Shown here: positions 51,482-60,023 of the stretch, in pieces
How positions within the stretch are numbered: position 1 is the stretch's first letter
How the letters are laid out: each line of letters opens with the position of its first letter
DNA from: JALVIU01 sp964462295
GTDB lineage: Bacteria > Atribacterota > JALVIU01
Assembly: GCA_964462295.1 (NCBI GenBank)
Contig: CAYWXH010000001.1
Span: forward strand, 1-64,000
Direction: 5' to 3'
DNA length: 64,000 bases
The notes under the pieces: model-generated
Seen by the model: only the letters and a program-made list of their open reading frames with translations
Database searches by the model: none
Told to the model about the DNA's origin: nothing
Made by a program: the position numbers and the translations under genes

Positions 51482-51552
51482 AATAAAGCCTCCTTTCCAA
51501 ATTTTTCTCCTTTTTTGATTTAAAGGAGATAGTTTTAGTTTATTTCATGCTA

Positions 51553-51582
51553 ATTATATCACTTTTTTTCCTTTTTTGTAAA
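51553..51582 (-). promoter_or_regulatory. Promoter of the minus-strand sugar ABC operon
   Basis: On the minus strand TTTACA (51582-51577), an 18-bp spacer and TATAAT (51558-51553) lie about 70 bp before the binding-protein ATG. The leader contains a short inverted repeat (TCTCCTT/AAGGAGA). The rest of the 238-bp gap is the divergent ffh promoter. Confidence 0.55.
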
Positions 51583-51663
51583 GGGATAGTCATCCAGAAA
51601 ATAGATTTAGATAAAGTTTTTATGAGATATAAAATATATTTTGGAATATTCTTAAATTTTTAG

Positions 51664-51692
51664 TTGACATAATTGCAGATTTTTTATATACT
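51664..51692 (+). promoter_or_regulatory. Promoter of the ffh housekeeping operon
   Basis: A perfect TTGACA at 51664-51669, a 17-bp spacer and TATACT at 51687-51692. The predicted start is about 33 nt before the ffh ATG. It is one of the strongest promoter matches in the window. Confidence 0.75.
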
Positions 51693-51731
51693 TATATAGC
51701 CTTTGTCTATATAAGTAAATTGAGGGGTAAT

Positions 51732-53066
51732 ATGTTTGATTCTTTAAGTCAGAAATTGCAAGGAATATTTGAAAAATTAAAAAGAAAGGCCAAGCTTAGC
51801 GAGAAGGATGTAGATGCGGTCCTTAAAGAGATAAGAGTTGCACTTTTAGAGGCAGATGTAAATTATAAGGTTGTAAAAACCTTTATCTCTCGGGTAAAAG
51901 AAAAGGCCTTAGGTAAAGAGGTCTTGGAAAGCTTTACTCCTGCCCAACAGATTGTAAAAATAGTGAGGGATGAACTTATCTACCTTCTCGGGGAGACCTC
52001 TAAAGGGATTTCCATAAAGGAACCGTATCCTTTTCTTATGCTTATGGTAGGCCTTCAGGGTTCAGGTAAAACAACTACAACTGGCAAGTTGGCTAATTTC
52101 TTAAAGAAAGAAAAAGGTAGGAGACCTCTTCTTGTAGGGCTTGATGTGAAAAGGCCTGCAGCATCAAGGCAACTTGCCATAATTTCTGAAAAAGTAGGCG
52201 TACCTTATGTAATAGATGAAAGTGGTAAAACCTCTCCTTTAAAGCTTTTGGAAATGGCTATAAAGAAGGCAGAAAAAGAGGGTTTTGATGTGGTAATAGG
52301 AGATACCGCAGGTAGGCTTCAAGTAGATGAAGAGATGATGACTGAACTTGAGGAGATGGAAAAAAGGTTTAACCCTCGAGAGATCCTTTTGGTTATAGAT
52401 GCAATGATAGGACAAGAGGCAGTTAATGTTGCAAAGATATTTAATGAGAGGCTCAATATTACAGGTTTTATACTTACAAAGATGGATGGAGATGCAAGGG
52501 GGGGTGCAGCACTTTCTATCCGTGAGATCACAGGAAAACCTATTAAGCTTATTGGTGTAGGAGAGAAAATAGAAGATTTAGAGTTTTTCTATCCTGACCG
52601 AATAGCCTCTCGTATTCTTGGAATGGGGGATATGCTTACCCTTATTGAAAAGATCGAGAAGACGCAGGATAAGAAAAAACAAGAAGAGACTGCAAAAAAG
52701 TTTGCAAAAAATCAGTTTAATTTTGAGGATTTTTTGGATCAACTCCATCAGATAAAAAAGATGGGTCCCTTAGATAACCTTTTGAGTATGGTTCCAGGAC
52801 TTTCCCCTGGAGGAAAGCTTCCGCAGGTAGATGAGAAAGAGCTTGTCAAGATAGAGGCTATAATTAATTCTATGACAAGAGAGGAAAGAAGACATCCAGA
52901 AATAATAAATGCAAGCAGAAGAAAGAGAATCGCCAGGGGAAGTGGCACAGAAATCTCAGATGTTAATAGATTGATAGGACAGTTTAAAAAGATGAAGAAG
53001 ATGATGAAAAAATTAAAGAGGATGAAGAATATAAAAACAGGTATTTCAAATTTTTTACCATTTTAA
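51732..53066 (+). CDS. ffh: Signal recognition particle GTPase Ffh
   Basis: Ffh binds SRP RNA and signal sequences and delivers ribosomes to the membrane. The 444-residue protein begins MFDSLSQKLQGIFEKLKRKA and has an N-domain, a G-domain with GLQGSGKTTTTGKLA, DVKRPAASRQL, GDTAGRLQVDEEMM, TKMDGDARGGAALS, and a Met-rich M-domain from about residue 300 with GSGTEISDVNRLIGQFKKMK. The ATG at 51732 has GAGGGG upstream; a TTG four codons earlier is less likely. It leads the conserved ffh-rpsP-khpA-rimM-trmD-rplS cluster. Confidence 0.97.
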   Translation: MFDSLSQKLQGIFEKLKRKAKLSEKDVDAVLKEIRVALLEADVNYKVVKTFISRVKEKALGKEVLESFTPAQQIVKIVRDELIYLLGETSKGISIKEPYPFLMLMVGLQGSGKTTTTGKLANFLKKEKGRRPLLVGLDVKRPAASRQLAIISEKVGVPYVIDESGKTSPLKLLEMAIKKAEKEGFDVVIGDTAGRLQVDEEMMTELEEMEKRFNPREILLVIDAMIGQEAVNVAKIFNERLNITGFILTKMDGDARGGAALSIREITGKPIKLIGVGEKIEDLEFFYPDRIASRILGMGDMLTLIEKIEKTQDKKKQEETAKKFAKNQFNFEDFLDQLHQIKKMGPLDNLLSMVPGLSPGGKLPQVDEKELVKIEAIINSMTREERRHPEIINASRRKRIARGSGTEISDVNRLIGQFKKMKKMMKKLKRMKNIKTGISNFLPF

Positions 53067-53084
53067 GTTAAGGAGGTGAAATAG

Positions 53085-53333
53085 TTGGCAGTAAAAATTA
53101 GACTTACAAGGATGGGAGCAAAGAAGAGGCCATTTTACAGGATAGTAGCTGTAGACTCAAGGGCTCCAAGGGATGGTAAATATCTTGACCTTATAGGCTA
53201 CTATGATCCTATAGGGGCAAGTCCAGAGGAGATTAAAATCGATGAAGAAAAGCTAAAATATTGGCTTGAAAATGGTGCACATCTTACAGAGACTACAAAG
53301 AATATAGTCAAAAAAGCGGGAATTAGTATATAA
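53085..53333 (+). CDS. rpsP: 30S ribosomal protein S16
   Basis: The 82-residue product MAVKIRLTRMGAKKRPFYRI and onward, with DSRAPRDGKYLDLIGYYDP, is a full S16, needed for 30S assembly. The start is TTG, unusual for a ribosomal protein, but AAGGAGGTG precedes it and no in-frame ATG is nearby. It lies 18 bp after ffh. Confidence 0.97.
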   Translation: MAVKIRLTRMGAKKRPFYRIVAVDSRAPRDGKYLDLIGYYDPIGASPEEIKIDEEKLKYWLENGAHLTETTKNIVKKAGISI

Positions 53334-53360
53334 CATACAGTGTAAGGGAGGTACTATTTT

Positions 53361-53591
53361 ATGAAAGAACTACTTGAATATATAATCAAGGCATTGGTAG
53401 ACCGTCCAGAAGAGGTAAATATCAATGTGGTGGATGGTTCTCGCTCTGTAATATTTGAAGTAAAAGTAGCACCTGAAGATGTAGGTAAGATTATAGGGAA
53501 AGAAGGTAGGATTGCTAAGGCTATAAGGACTGTTATAAAGGCTGCAGCTATAAAAGAAGGAAAAAGGGCAACAGTAGAGATTATAGACTAA
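53361..53591 (+). CDS. khpA: KH-domain RNA-binding protein KhpA
   Basis: The 76-residue protein is a single KH domain with VGKIIGKEGRIAKAIRTVIK, the GxxG loop. In other bacteria KhpA, with KhpB, binds RNA and affects cell division or translation. Location between rpsP and rimM is conserved in many phyla. It starts after GGGAGG. Confidence 0.95.
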   Translation: MKELLEYIIKALVDRPEEVNINVVDGSRSVIFEVKVAPEDVGKIIGKEGRIAKAIRTVIKAAAIKEGKRATVEIID

Positions 53592-53595
53592 AAAG

Positions 53596-54108
53596 GTGGA
53601 TAAAACTTCTTTTAGAGCAATAGGAAAGATTATATCTCATTGGGGAACAAAAGGTCATTTGAAGGTTTATGCCCTCACCTTTTCCCCAGAGAGGTTTTAT
53701 AAACTTTCCGGTGTGTATGTCTCATCAGAGAAAGATAGGCAATTTTTTAAAATAAAGGAAGTTAAACCTTATAAAGGAAATGTTTGGCTTTTTAGATTAG
53801 AAGATATAGAAACAATTTCTGATGCAGAAAAGCTTAGAGGATTTTACCTTGAGGTACCTGAGGAAGAGGTAATTTCTCTTCCTGAAGATACATATTTTAT
53901 TGATGATCTAATAGGTAGTAAGGTTTTTTCAGAGGACGGTATTTTTATAGGTACACTTGAAAATATAATAGAGGGTTTGGCAAGTGATATTTATGTTATT
54001 AAAAATGGGGAGAAAGAGGTATTGGTCCCTGCAGTAAAAGAGTTTATAAAAGAGGTTTGCCCAAAAGAAAAGAAAATAATTATAAATGTTATAGAGGGTC
54101 TTATATGA
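53596..54108 (+). CDS. rimM: Ribosome maturation factor RimM
   Basis: RimM helps mature the 30S head and binds S19. The 170-residue product has the N-terminal barrel with IGKIISHWGTKGHLKVYAL near residue 9 and the C-terminal PRC barrel with YFIDDLIGSKVFSEDG and VLVPAVKEFIKEV. The start is GTG, 4 bp after khpA. It overlaps trmD by 4 bp. Confidence 0.95.
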   Translation: MDKTSFRAIGKIISHWGTKGHLKVYALTFSPERFYKLSGVYVSSEKDRQFFKIKEVKPYKGNVWLFRLEDIETISDAEKLRGFYLEVPEEEVISLPEDTYFIDDLIGSKVFSEDGIFIGTLENIIEGLASDIYVIKNGEKEVLVPAVKEFIKEVCPKEKKIIINVIEGLI

Positions 54109-54875
54109 GATTTGATATACTTACTATTTTTCCTGAAATGTTTACCCCTCTTTCTCAGAGTATAATAGGTAAGGCTCAGGAAGAAGGGGTTGTAGAGATT
54201 TATATTCACAACTTGAGAGATTTTTCAAAAGATCCTCATAAAACCGTAGATGATTATCCATACGGTGGGGGAGCAGGGATGGTTTTCAAAATAGAACCCC
54301 TATACAAGGCCTTAAAATACCTAAAAAAAATAAGTCCTCTTTCCCCTAAAATGATCTCTATGTCTCCCCAGGGTAGAGTTTTTTCTCAAGAGGTGGCGGT
54401 AGAACTTGCAGAATATGAGAGAATTATTGTAATTTGCGGACATTATGAAGGAATAGATGAAAGAATTTATGATTTTTTCCCTATAGAGGAGATCTCTATA
54501 GGGGATTATATCCTTACAGGAGGAGAAATCCCTGCAATGGTAATGGTAGATGCTGTATCAAGAATGGTGCCAAAGGTGCTGGGGAATAAAGATTCATTGG
54601 AATGGGAATCTTTTAATAGAGGTCTTTTGGATTACCCTCATTATACAAGACCTAAGGAATTTAAAGGGAAAAAAGTACCAGAGGTCTTATTGAGCGGTAA
54701 TCATCAGGAGATTGAGAAATGGAGAAAGACCCAGTCTATTATAAGAACACTTATAAGAAGGCCGGATCTTTTAAAAAGTGCAAATCTTTCAGACAAAGAG
54801 AGGGAAATATTGAGAGATATAGAAAAAAGACTCGGAGAGGAGGTGTCACATGAACGAGATAATAAGAGAGATTGA
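54105..54875 (+). CDS. trmD: tRNA (guanine-N1-)-methyltransferase TrmD
   Basis: TrmD methylates G37 of tRNAs to prevent frameshifting. The 256-residue SPOUT enzyme starts MRFDILTIFPEMFTPLSQSI and has DYPYGGGAGMVFKIEPL, CGHYEGIDERI and EISIGDYILTGGEIPAMVMV, the trefoil-knot SAM site. The ATG overlaps the rimM stop as ATGA; an upstream in-frame start would only add residues outside the family. Its 3' end overlaps rplS by 26 bp. Confidence 0.97.
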   Translation: MRFDILTIFPEMFTPLSQSIIGKAQEEGVVEIYIHNLRDFSKDPHKTVDDYPYGGGAGMVFKIEPLYKALKYLKKISPLSPKMISMSPQGRVFSQEVAVELAEYERIIVICGHYEGIDERIYDFFPIEEISIGDYILTGGEIPAMVMVDAVSRMVPKVLGNKDSLEWESFNRGLLDYPHYTRPKEFKGKKVPEVLLSGNHQEIEKWRKTQSIIRTLIRRPDLLKSANLSDKEREILRDIEKRLGEEVSHERDNKRD

Positions 54876-55194
54876 AAAAGAGTATCTAAGAGATGATCTA
54901 CCTGAAATCAAAGTTGGAGATACAGTAAAACTCTATGTAAAGGTCGTAGAAGATGAAAAAGAAAGGGTGCAGCCATTTGAGGGAGTTGTAATCAGAAGAA
55001 GAGGTGGGGGCACAAGAGAGACTTTTACCGTAAGGAAGGTATCCCAAGGTATAGCTATAGAGAGGGTTTTTCCTTTACATTCTCCAAGATTAGTAAAGGT
55101 AGAAATTCTTAAGAGAGCAAAAATTAGAAGGGCTAAGCTCTACTATCTTAGAGATAAGATTGGAAAGAAGGCTAAACTTAAGGAATTAAGATGA
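54850..55194 (+). CDS. rplS: 50S ribosomal protein L19
   Basis: The 114-residue product has IKVGDTVKLYVKVVEDEKER, QPFEGVVIRRRGGG, ETFTVRKVSQGIAIERVFPL and the basic C-terminus KRAKIRRAKLYYLRDKIGKK, a complete L19 at the subunit interface. It begins within the trmD 3' end behind GGAGGTG, and overlaps lepB by 4 bp. Confidence 0.97.
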   Translation: MNEIIREIEKEYLRDDLPEIKVGDTVKLYVKVVEDEKERVQPFEGVVIRRRGGGTRETFTVRKVSQGIAIERVFPLHSPRLVKVEILKRAKIRRAKLYYLRDKIGKKAKLKELR

Positions 55195-55721
55195 AAAAGA
55201 CCTTTCTTGCCCAGGTAAAAGAGACACTTGTTACTATTGCCATAGCATTAGTTTTGGCATTAATTATAAGGGCCTTTATATTACAGACCTTTTATATACC
55301 AACAGGTTCTATGATTCCCACTATAATGCCAGGGGATAGGGTTATAGCCCTGAAGTTCTGGTACTATTTTACCCCTCCACAGAGGGGAGATATAGTGGTA
55401 TTCAAATCTCCGGAAGAACCTAAAATTCTTGTAAAAAGATTAATAGGTCTTCCTGGAGATACTATCTTGATAAAAGATGGTAAGATTTATATAAATGGTA
55501 AACTTTGGGATAATAAAAAGGTCTCACATATAAGATACTATGCTATAGGTCCTTATGGGGTGGGTGAGCAAAAAGTTCCACCTGGTAAATACTATATGCT
55601 TGGGGATAATAGTGAAAATAGTGATGATAGTCGTTTTTGGGGATTTGCCCCACGAAAGAATATCTTAGGAAAAGTGGTATTTACATATTGGCCTATAACC
55701 CATATTAAAGTTTTATATTAA
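55191..55721 (+). CDS. lepB: Signal peptidase I
   Basis: LepB cleaves signal peptides at the outer face of the inner membrane. The 176-residue protein has one N-terminal span (about residues 12-30), catalytic S40 in YIPTGSMIPTIMPGDRV, catalytic K82 in KILVKRLIGLPGD, and the GDNSENSDDSRFWG box. It serves the many secreted binding proteins in this window. The stop is followed directly by rnhB. Confidence 0.95.
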   Translation: MKKTFLAQVKETLVTIAIALVLALIIRAFILQTFYIPTGSMIPTIMPGDRVIALKFWYYFTPPQRGDIVVFKSPEEPKILVKRLIGLPGDTILIKDGKIYINGKLWDNKKVSHIRYYAIGPYGVGEQKVPPGKYYMLGDNSENSDDSRFWGFAPRKNILGKVVFTYWPITHIKVLY

Positions 55722-56318
55722 ATGAACAAGCTTCTTTATTATGAGAATATGTTATGGGAGCTTGGATATAAAGACATAATGGGCATAGATGAGGCAGGAA
55801 GAGGTGCCTTATCTGGCCCATTAGTTGTTGCAGGAGTGATATATAGAAAAGATGAGGTAGTAGAGGAGGCGAGGGATTCCAAGGTTTTATCCCCCCAAGA
55901 AAGGGAAAGGCTCTATTTTAAAATTCTAAAAAAGGCAAAAAAGGTATCTGTTGGGATTGTGGCCCCTCTTATTATAGATAAGGTTAATATATATAATGCC
56001 ACACTTTATGGTATAAGAGAAATTACCTCTATTACTCCTTCTCCTGATTATCTACTATTAGATGCCCTTTTGCTTAAAGATTTAAATATTCCGCAAATAA
56101 AGCTTATAAAAGGAGAAAGGAAAAGTATATCTATTGCTTCTGCTTCTATTGTAGCAAAAGTAACACGAGATTGGATAATGAAAAAGTTAGATAAGTTTTA
56201 CCCAGAATATAGATGGTCAGAAAATAAGGGCTATCCTACAAAATATCATATAAGTATGATTTCTAAAAAAGGGCTTACCCCTTTCCATAGAAGGAGCTAT
56301 AAGCCTTGTCAAATTTAA
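55722..56318 (+). CDS. rnhB: Ribonuclease HII
   Basis: RNase HII removes ribonucleotides from DNA and RNA-DNA hybrids. The 198-residue product has IMGIDEAGRGALSGPLVVAG, with the first D-E pair, then DSKVLSPQERERL, LLLDALLLKDL and a terminal SIASASIVAKVTRDWIM and HRRSY. The DEDD acidic set looks complete. The ATG abuts the lepB stop. Confidence 0.95.
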   Translation: MNKLLYYENMLWELGYKDIMGIDEAGRGALSGPLVVAGVIYRKDEVVEEARDSKVLSPQERERLYFKILKKAKKVSVGIVAPLIIDKVNIYNATLYGIREITSITPSPDYLLLDALLLKDLNIPQIKLIKGERKSISIASASIVAKVTRDWIMKKLDKFYPEYRWSENKGYPTKYHISMISKKGLTPFHRRSYKPCQI

Positions 56319-56671
56319 AAGAGATCGGGAAAAAAGGAGAGAAAGCGGCAGAGCTTTTTTTACGTAAAAGGGGTTATAAAATTATCGAAAGAAATTTTAG
56401 AACACCATTCGGAGAGCTAGACTTAATTGTAAGAGATGATAATGTATTGGTTTTTGTAGAGGTAAAAACAAGAAGTTCTGAAAAATTTGGCCTACCTGAG
56501 GATGCTATAACCTATAAGAAGAGACTACATATAGTTAGGTCAGCGTTTTTTTACCTTAAGAAATATGGGCTAATGGATTGTCTCTATCGGTTTGATATTA
56601 TTACAGTAATGCCTTCAGGTATAAGACATTACAAAAATGCATTTTCCGGAGAAGAGTTCCTATCCTTTTAG
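56306..56671 (+). CDS. yraN: UPF0102 (YraN) endonuclease-fold protein
   Basis: The 121-residue protein has the restriction-endonuclease-like fold of the UPF0102 family: LKEIGKKGEKAAELFLRKRG, NFRTPFGELDLIVRD (Glu/Asp site) and VLVFVEVKTRSSEKFG (ExK). Its function in DNA metabolism is not settled. Position after rnhB is conserved. A TTG start overlaps rnhB by 13 bp. It is convergent with the patatin gene, 1 bp away. Confidence 0.93.
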   Translation: MSNLKEIGKKGEKAAELFLRKRGYKIIERNFRTPFGELDLIVRDDNVLVFVEVKTRSSEKFGLPEDAITYKKRLHIVRSAFFYLKKYGLMDCLYRFDIITVMPSGIRHYKNAFSGEEFLSF

Positions 56672-56672
56672 G

Positions 56673-57647
56673 TTATTTTCTTTTGTTTTTAAGCTTTCTT
56701 TCAAGAAGCGGAAGGGCTTTTTTCATCTCTTTTTCTCCGAGTTCTATAAGTTTCTCCCTTTCTCCTTTACTTATATCAAAGTTAAGGCTTTTTACCTTAA
56801 GTTTGGGTGCGATTAATATATCTGCATTTTTTATCGATTCCTTTGTTTTATCTTCAATCATAATAAACATAGAGCGTTCAATTATAGATACTGCATTATC
56901 CACCGAAACCTTTTCATTGGTTGATATACCCCTTAGTGCTACAGCAATAGTTATATCTGCCCCCATCTCTTTTACAATATCTATAGGTACAGGATCTTTA
57001 ATGCCTCCGTCGATTAAATACATTTTTCCATAGGGTAATGGGGTAAAAAATCCTGGTACACATATACTACCTGCTATTGCATTAGATAGTCTTCCACTTC
57101 CTATGGTAATCTTTTTTCCTGATATGAGATCTGTTGCTACTGCCTTATATGGTAAAGAAAGCTCATAATCTATAATAGCCCTGTTTGTTATTTCATCAAA
57201 GGCATCCCTTATCTTTATGGAACTTATAATACCACTTAAGAATGAAATTTTTGTTTTTTTGTTTAATAAATCGAAGTATAAAGTGAGGTATGGTTGGTTT
57301 CCAAAATTTTTGAATTTTAAATTATTTGTTCCAATTTTTATAAAATCATCAAAATCTAAGTTGAGCATAAAATCTTCTACCTTATCTATATCTCCCCATA
57401 AGGCATACAACCCTCCAACCATACTCCCTATACTTGTTCCTGCTATATAGTTAATATTATACCCTTCTGAAAGAAGCTCTTTTATTACACCTATATGCAC
57501 AAATCCTCTCATTCCTCCTTCTCCTAATGCTAATCCTATAGTAGGTCGATTGGGACTTAAGGTAAGTGTGTATCCCAAAAGAGGAGAAAAAAAGAACAAA
57601 GAGAAAAGAATACTATAGATAAAAAACAAAAGTTTATTTTTTCTCAC
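56673..57647 (-). CDS. Patatin-like phospholipase
   Basis: The 324-residue protein starts with a hydrophobic signal or anchor (residues 5-25), then the patatin domain. The oxyanion loop GEGGMRGFVHIG is near residue 42, nucleophile S72 lies in GTSIGSMVGGL, and catalytic D213 in LIDGGIKDPVPID. These residues make an active lipid acyl hydrolase likely, acting at or beyond the inner membrane. Small RssA/YchK-like homologues are cytosolic, so the N-terminal hydrophobic segment is worth noting. It overlaps the upstream Nudix gene by 14 bp. Confidence 0.9.
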   Translation of the reverse strand: MRKNKLLFFIYSILFSLFFFSPLLGYTLTLSPNRPTIGLALGEGGMRGFVHIGVIKELLSEGYNINYIAGTSIGSMVGGLYALWGDIDKVEDFMLNLDFDDFIKIGTNNLKFKNFGNQPYLTLYFDLLNKKTKISFLSGIISSIKIRDAFDEITNRAIIDYELSLPYKAVATDLISGKKITIGSGRLSNAIAGSICVPGFFTPLPYGKMYLIDGGIKDPVPIDIVKEMGADITIAVALRGISTNEKVSVDNAVSIIERSMFIMIEDKTKESIKNADILIAPKLKVKSLNFDISKGEREKLIELGEKEMKKALPLLERKLKNKRK

Positions 57648-58176
57648 CCTGCTTCTCCTTTAGCCAGTTTAATATGATTTCTCTATTGGTTCTAAATGCT
57701 ATCTCTTCCATAGGGGGCAGTTCCTCTGGGGAGAAAAATTTTGCTACCGCTGCATCATCTCCAGGTTTTAGTCTTTTTATATCATTTGTTATTTTTACCT
57801 TATATGCTATCAGTATCCCAGGCCCTCTAAGATCATTTATGTAAGGATAAATGCCTAAGAGCTTATCTATTTTCACATCCAGATTTGTCTCTTCTTTGCA
57901 TTCTCTAATAGCTGCATTTTCTGGGGTTTCATCAAATTCTACAAATCCTCCAGGAAGACACCACTTCCCCTTATGAGGTTGGATACCCCTTTTTACAAGG
58001 AGAATCTTATTATTATGTTCTACTAACACACTCGCACCTACTTTTGGATCTCTAAAAAATACAAACCCACATGAAGGGCAATATTTTCTCTTTCTACCAT
58101 GAATTTCTTTTTCTTCTAGTAGGTGACCACATCTAGGACAAAATTTTATCTCTTCATATTTTAGTGCTGTACTCAT
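57634..58176 (-). CDS. Nudix hydrolase with N-terminal zinc ribbon
   Basis: The 180-residue product from the ATG at 58176 has a zinc ribbon (CPRCG, then CPSCG) and a Nudix domain with GGFVEFDETPENAAIRECKE, ending EET, the GX5EX7REUXEEXGU pattern. NudC-like or ADP-ribose-type Nudix enzymes have this layout; the substrate is unknown. Another in-frame ATG six codons upstream is possible, but a TATAAT ends 6 nt before this one, so the longer start would not be on the transcript. Confidence 0.88.
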   Translation of the reverse strand: MSTALKYEEIKFCPRCGHLLEEKEIHGRKRKYCPSCGFVFFRDPKVGASVLVEHNNKILLVKRGIQPHKGKWCLPGGFVEFDETPENAAIRECKEETNLDVKIDKLLGIYPYINDLRGPGILIAYKVKITNDIKRLKPGDDAAVAKFFSPEELPPMEEIAFRTNREIILNWLKEKQGEKK

Positions 58177-58182
58177 ATTTAC

Positions 58183-58211
58183 ATTATAATACAAATAAAT
58201 AGAAAATACAA
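58183..58211 (-). promoter_or_regulatory. Promoter ending at the Nudix start codon (leaderless)
   Basis: On the minus strand TTGTAT (58211-58206), a 17-bp spacer and TATAAT (58188-58183) end 6 nt before the ATG at 58176. No Shine-Dalgarno is visible. Transcription should start at the initiation codon. Confidence 0.55.
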
Positions 58212-58318
58212 ATTTTTAGTTTAGAACAATTTTAATATTCTATTTTCGGTTATTTATTTAGATTAGGTTGTACTTTTTTGAAATTGAATTTATTTTAATT
58301 AAAGATTTCTAGTCGATT

Positions 58319-58414
58319 TTTGATTGATATTTTTAGATATTCAATCATTTATTATAATTTTCATTCAATAAAAATCAAAAAATGATTGACTTTGATTGAA
58401 TATAGTGATATAAT
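58319..58414 (+). promoter_or_regulatory. Promoter with phased TGATTGA repeats (probable DeoR operator)
   Basis: TTGACT (58386-58391), a 17-bp spacer and TATAAT (58409-58414) form a strong promoter for the DeoR gene. TGATTGA occurs at 58321, 58383 and 58393 (the last two 10 bp apart), with the inverted form TCAATCA at 58341 and a similar TCATTCA at 58361. The copies overlap the -35 and spacer, suggesting autoregulation. The remainder of the 58195-58318 gap holds the divergent Nudix promoter and AT-rich sequence. Confidence 0.6.
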
Positions 58415-58433
58415 ACGCAAAGGAGGGATTAGT

Positions 58434-59201
58434 TTGAGGAAAACAGAAAGGTTTCAAAAGATTATGAATATATTAAGTCAAACGGGAAATGCATCTACTT
58501 CCTATCTTTCATCTTTACTTGGTGTCTCTGAATCTACAATAAGGAGAGATCTTAACGAAATTGCCAAGGCAAATGATATGGTAGAGAGGGTACATGGTGG
58601 TATAGTCTTGAGATCTAACAAAGTAGGTATTGAGCTCATGTTTGACCTTAAGCTTGATAAAAACCTTGAAGAGAAAAAAAGAATTGCAAAAAAGGCGTTG
58701 GAATTTATAGAAGATGGGGATAGTATTATTTTGGATTCTGGAACTACATGTTTCCAAATTGCAAAACTTCTCTATCAGAAGAAAGGGGTTCGGGTAATTA
58801 CATGTGATGTAAAGATAGCAGAAGAACTTGGAAAATTTGCAGATGTGGAAACTATCATAATAGGAGGGGTAGTGAGGCCTGGTTATTATAGTATAGGAGG
58901 GGACCTTGCCTTAGAGATAATGAGTAAATTTAGCGCGGAGAAGGCCTTTTTGGGAGTAGATGCAATAGACTTAAAAAAGGGTATTACAAATGCTTCTCTA
59001 TTTGAGGTAGGGATTAAGAAAGGTATTATAGAAAATGCCAAACAGGTTATAGCAGTATCTGACCATACAAAATTTGGCAAGGTTGCTCTATCTAAAGTGG
59101 CAGATATAGATGATGTAGAGATAATTATAACAGATAGTGGGTTAGATAAGAATTTTGTGAATGCAATTGAAAAAAGAGGTGTTAGATTAATTCTTGCATA
59201 A
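58434..59201 (+). CDS. DeoR-family transcriptional regulator
   Basis: The 255-residue product reads (TTG)RKTERFQKIMNILSQTG, with the helix-turn-helix SYLSSLLGVSESTIRRDLNE near residue 22, the ERVHGGIVL signature and a sensor domain with DSGTTCFQIAKLL. The TTG at 58434 follows AAGGAGG by 7 nt. An upstream TTG at 58386 lies inside the -35 box, so it cannot be used on the transcript. It heads the BtpA-SDR-IMPase-ABC operon and probably represses it until a sugar phosphate is present. Confidence 0.9.
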   Translation: MRKTERFQKIMNILSQTGNASTSYLSSLLGVSESTIRRDLNEIAKANDMVERVHGGIVLRSNKVGIELMFDLKLDKNLEEKKRIAKKALEFIEDGDSIILDSGTTCFQIAKLLYQKKGVRVITCDVKIAEELGKFADVETIIIGGVVRPGYYSIGGDLALEIMSKFSAEKAFLGVDAIDLKKGITNASLFEVGIKKGIIENAKQVIAVSDHTKFGKVALSKVADIDDVEIIITDSGLDKNFVNAIEKRGVRLILA

Positions 59202-59212
59202 AGGAGGTTTAT

Positions 59213-60019
59213 ATGAGTTTATTAAAAGTGATTTTTCCTAATAAAAGAAAGATTGTAATAGGTATGATACATTTCCCCCCACTTCCCTCTGCACCTATGT
59301 ATGATGATAAAAAGGGCATAAATTACTTAAAAGATGTGGTAGAAAAGGACCTTATTGCCCTTCAGGATGGAGGAATAGATGGTGTAATGTTTTGCAATGA
59401 AAATGACCGTCCCTACAATTTTGAAGCAGATTTTGCAACCGTGGCTACGATGAGCAGTATTATTGGTTCCTTATTGGATAAAATAAAGGTCCCATTTGGT
59501 ATAGATGTACTTTGGGACCCAAAAGCTGCCCTTGCTATAGCCAAGGCCACAGGTGCAAAGTTTATAAGGGAGATAGTAACAGGGGTTTTCGTATCAGATA
59601 TGGGCCTATGGAATACAAAGGTAGGTGAGCTATATAGATATAGAAGATTAATAGATGCAGACGATATTGCAGTATTTTTTAATATATCTGCAGAGTTTGC
59701 CTACAATCTCGATAGGAGACCTTTAGAAGTTATAGCAAAAAGTACGGTATTTTCTTCTCTAGCTGATGTAATATTGGTATCTGGTCCTATGACAGGTGCA
59801 CCACCTACACCAGATATGGTTAAAAGAGTAAAAGAAGAAGTAGATGTACCCGTATTTGTAAACACAGGGTTTAATGAAAAAAATGCAGAAGAGATGTTTA
59901 AATTTGCAGATGGTGCAATTGTAGGAACAAGCCTTAAGTATGACGGGATTACATGGAATCAGGTGGACCCTGAAAGGGTTAGGTCGCTTATGAATAAGGT
60001 AAACAATATTCGGGGGTAG
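59213..60019 (+). CDS. BtpA/SgcQ-family TIM-barrel protein
   Basis: The 268-residue protein has VIGMIHFPPLPSAPMYDD near residue 15, GGIDGVMFCNENDRPYNF, FGIDVLWDPKAALAIAKATG and VNTGFNEKNAEEMFKFADG, all BtpA-family segments. Cyanobacterial BtpA affects photosystem I, but most bacterial members sit in sugar operons and are probably barrel enzymes of unknown reaction. Its place between a DeoR regulator and an SDR suggests a catabolic step for a sugar or polyol phosphate. It starts 11 bp after deoR behind AAGGAGG. Confidence 0.87.
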   Translation: MSLLKVIFPNKRKIVIGMIHFPPLPSAPMYDDKKGINYLKDVVEKDLIALQDGGIDGVMFCNENDRPYNFEADFATVATMSSIIGSLLDKIKVPFGIDVLWDPKAALAIAKATGAKFIREIVTGVFVSDMGLWNTKVGELYRYRRLIDADDIAVFFNISAEFAYNLDRRPLEVIAKSTVFSSLADVILVSGPMTGAPPTPDMVKRVKEEVDVPVFVNTGFNEKNAEEMFKFADGAIVGTSLKYDGITWNQVDPERVRSLMNKVNNIRG

Positions 60020-60023
60020 CCAT

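Noticed and set aside
51482..51719. Possible SRP RNA gene next to ffh
   Set aside because: No conserved SRP-RNA tetraloop hairpin is visible; the gap is accounted for by divergent promoters.
58386..58433. An earlier TTG start for the second DeoR gene
   Set aside because: The TTG is the -35 box of the promoter, so it cannot be on the transcript; a ribosome site precedes the TTG at 58434.
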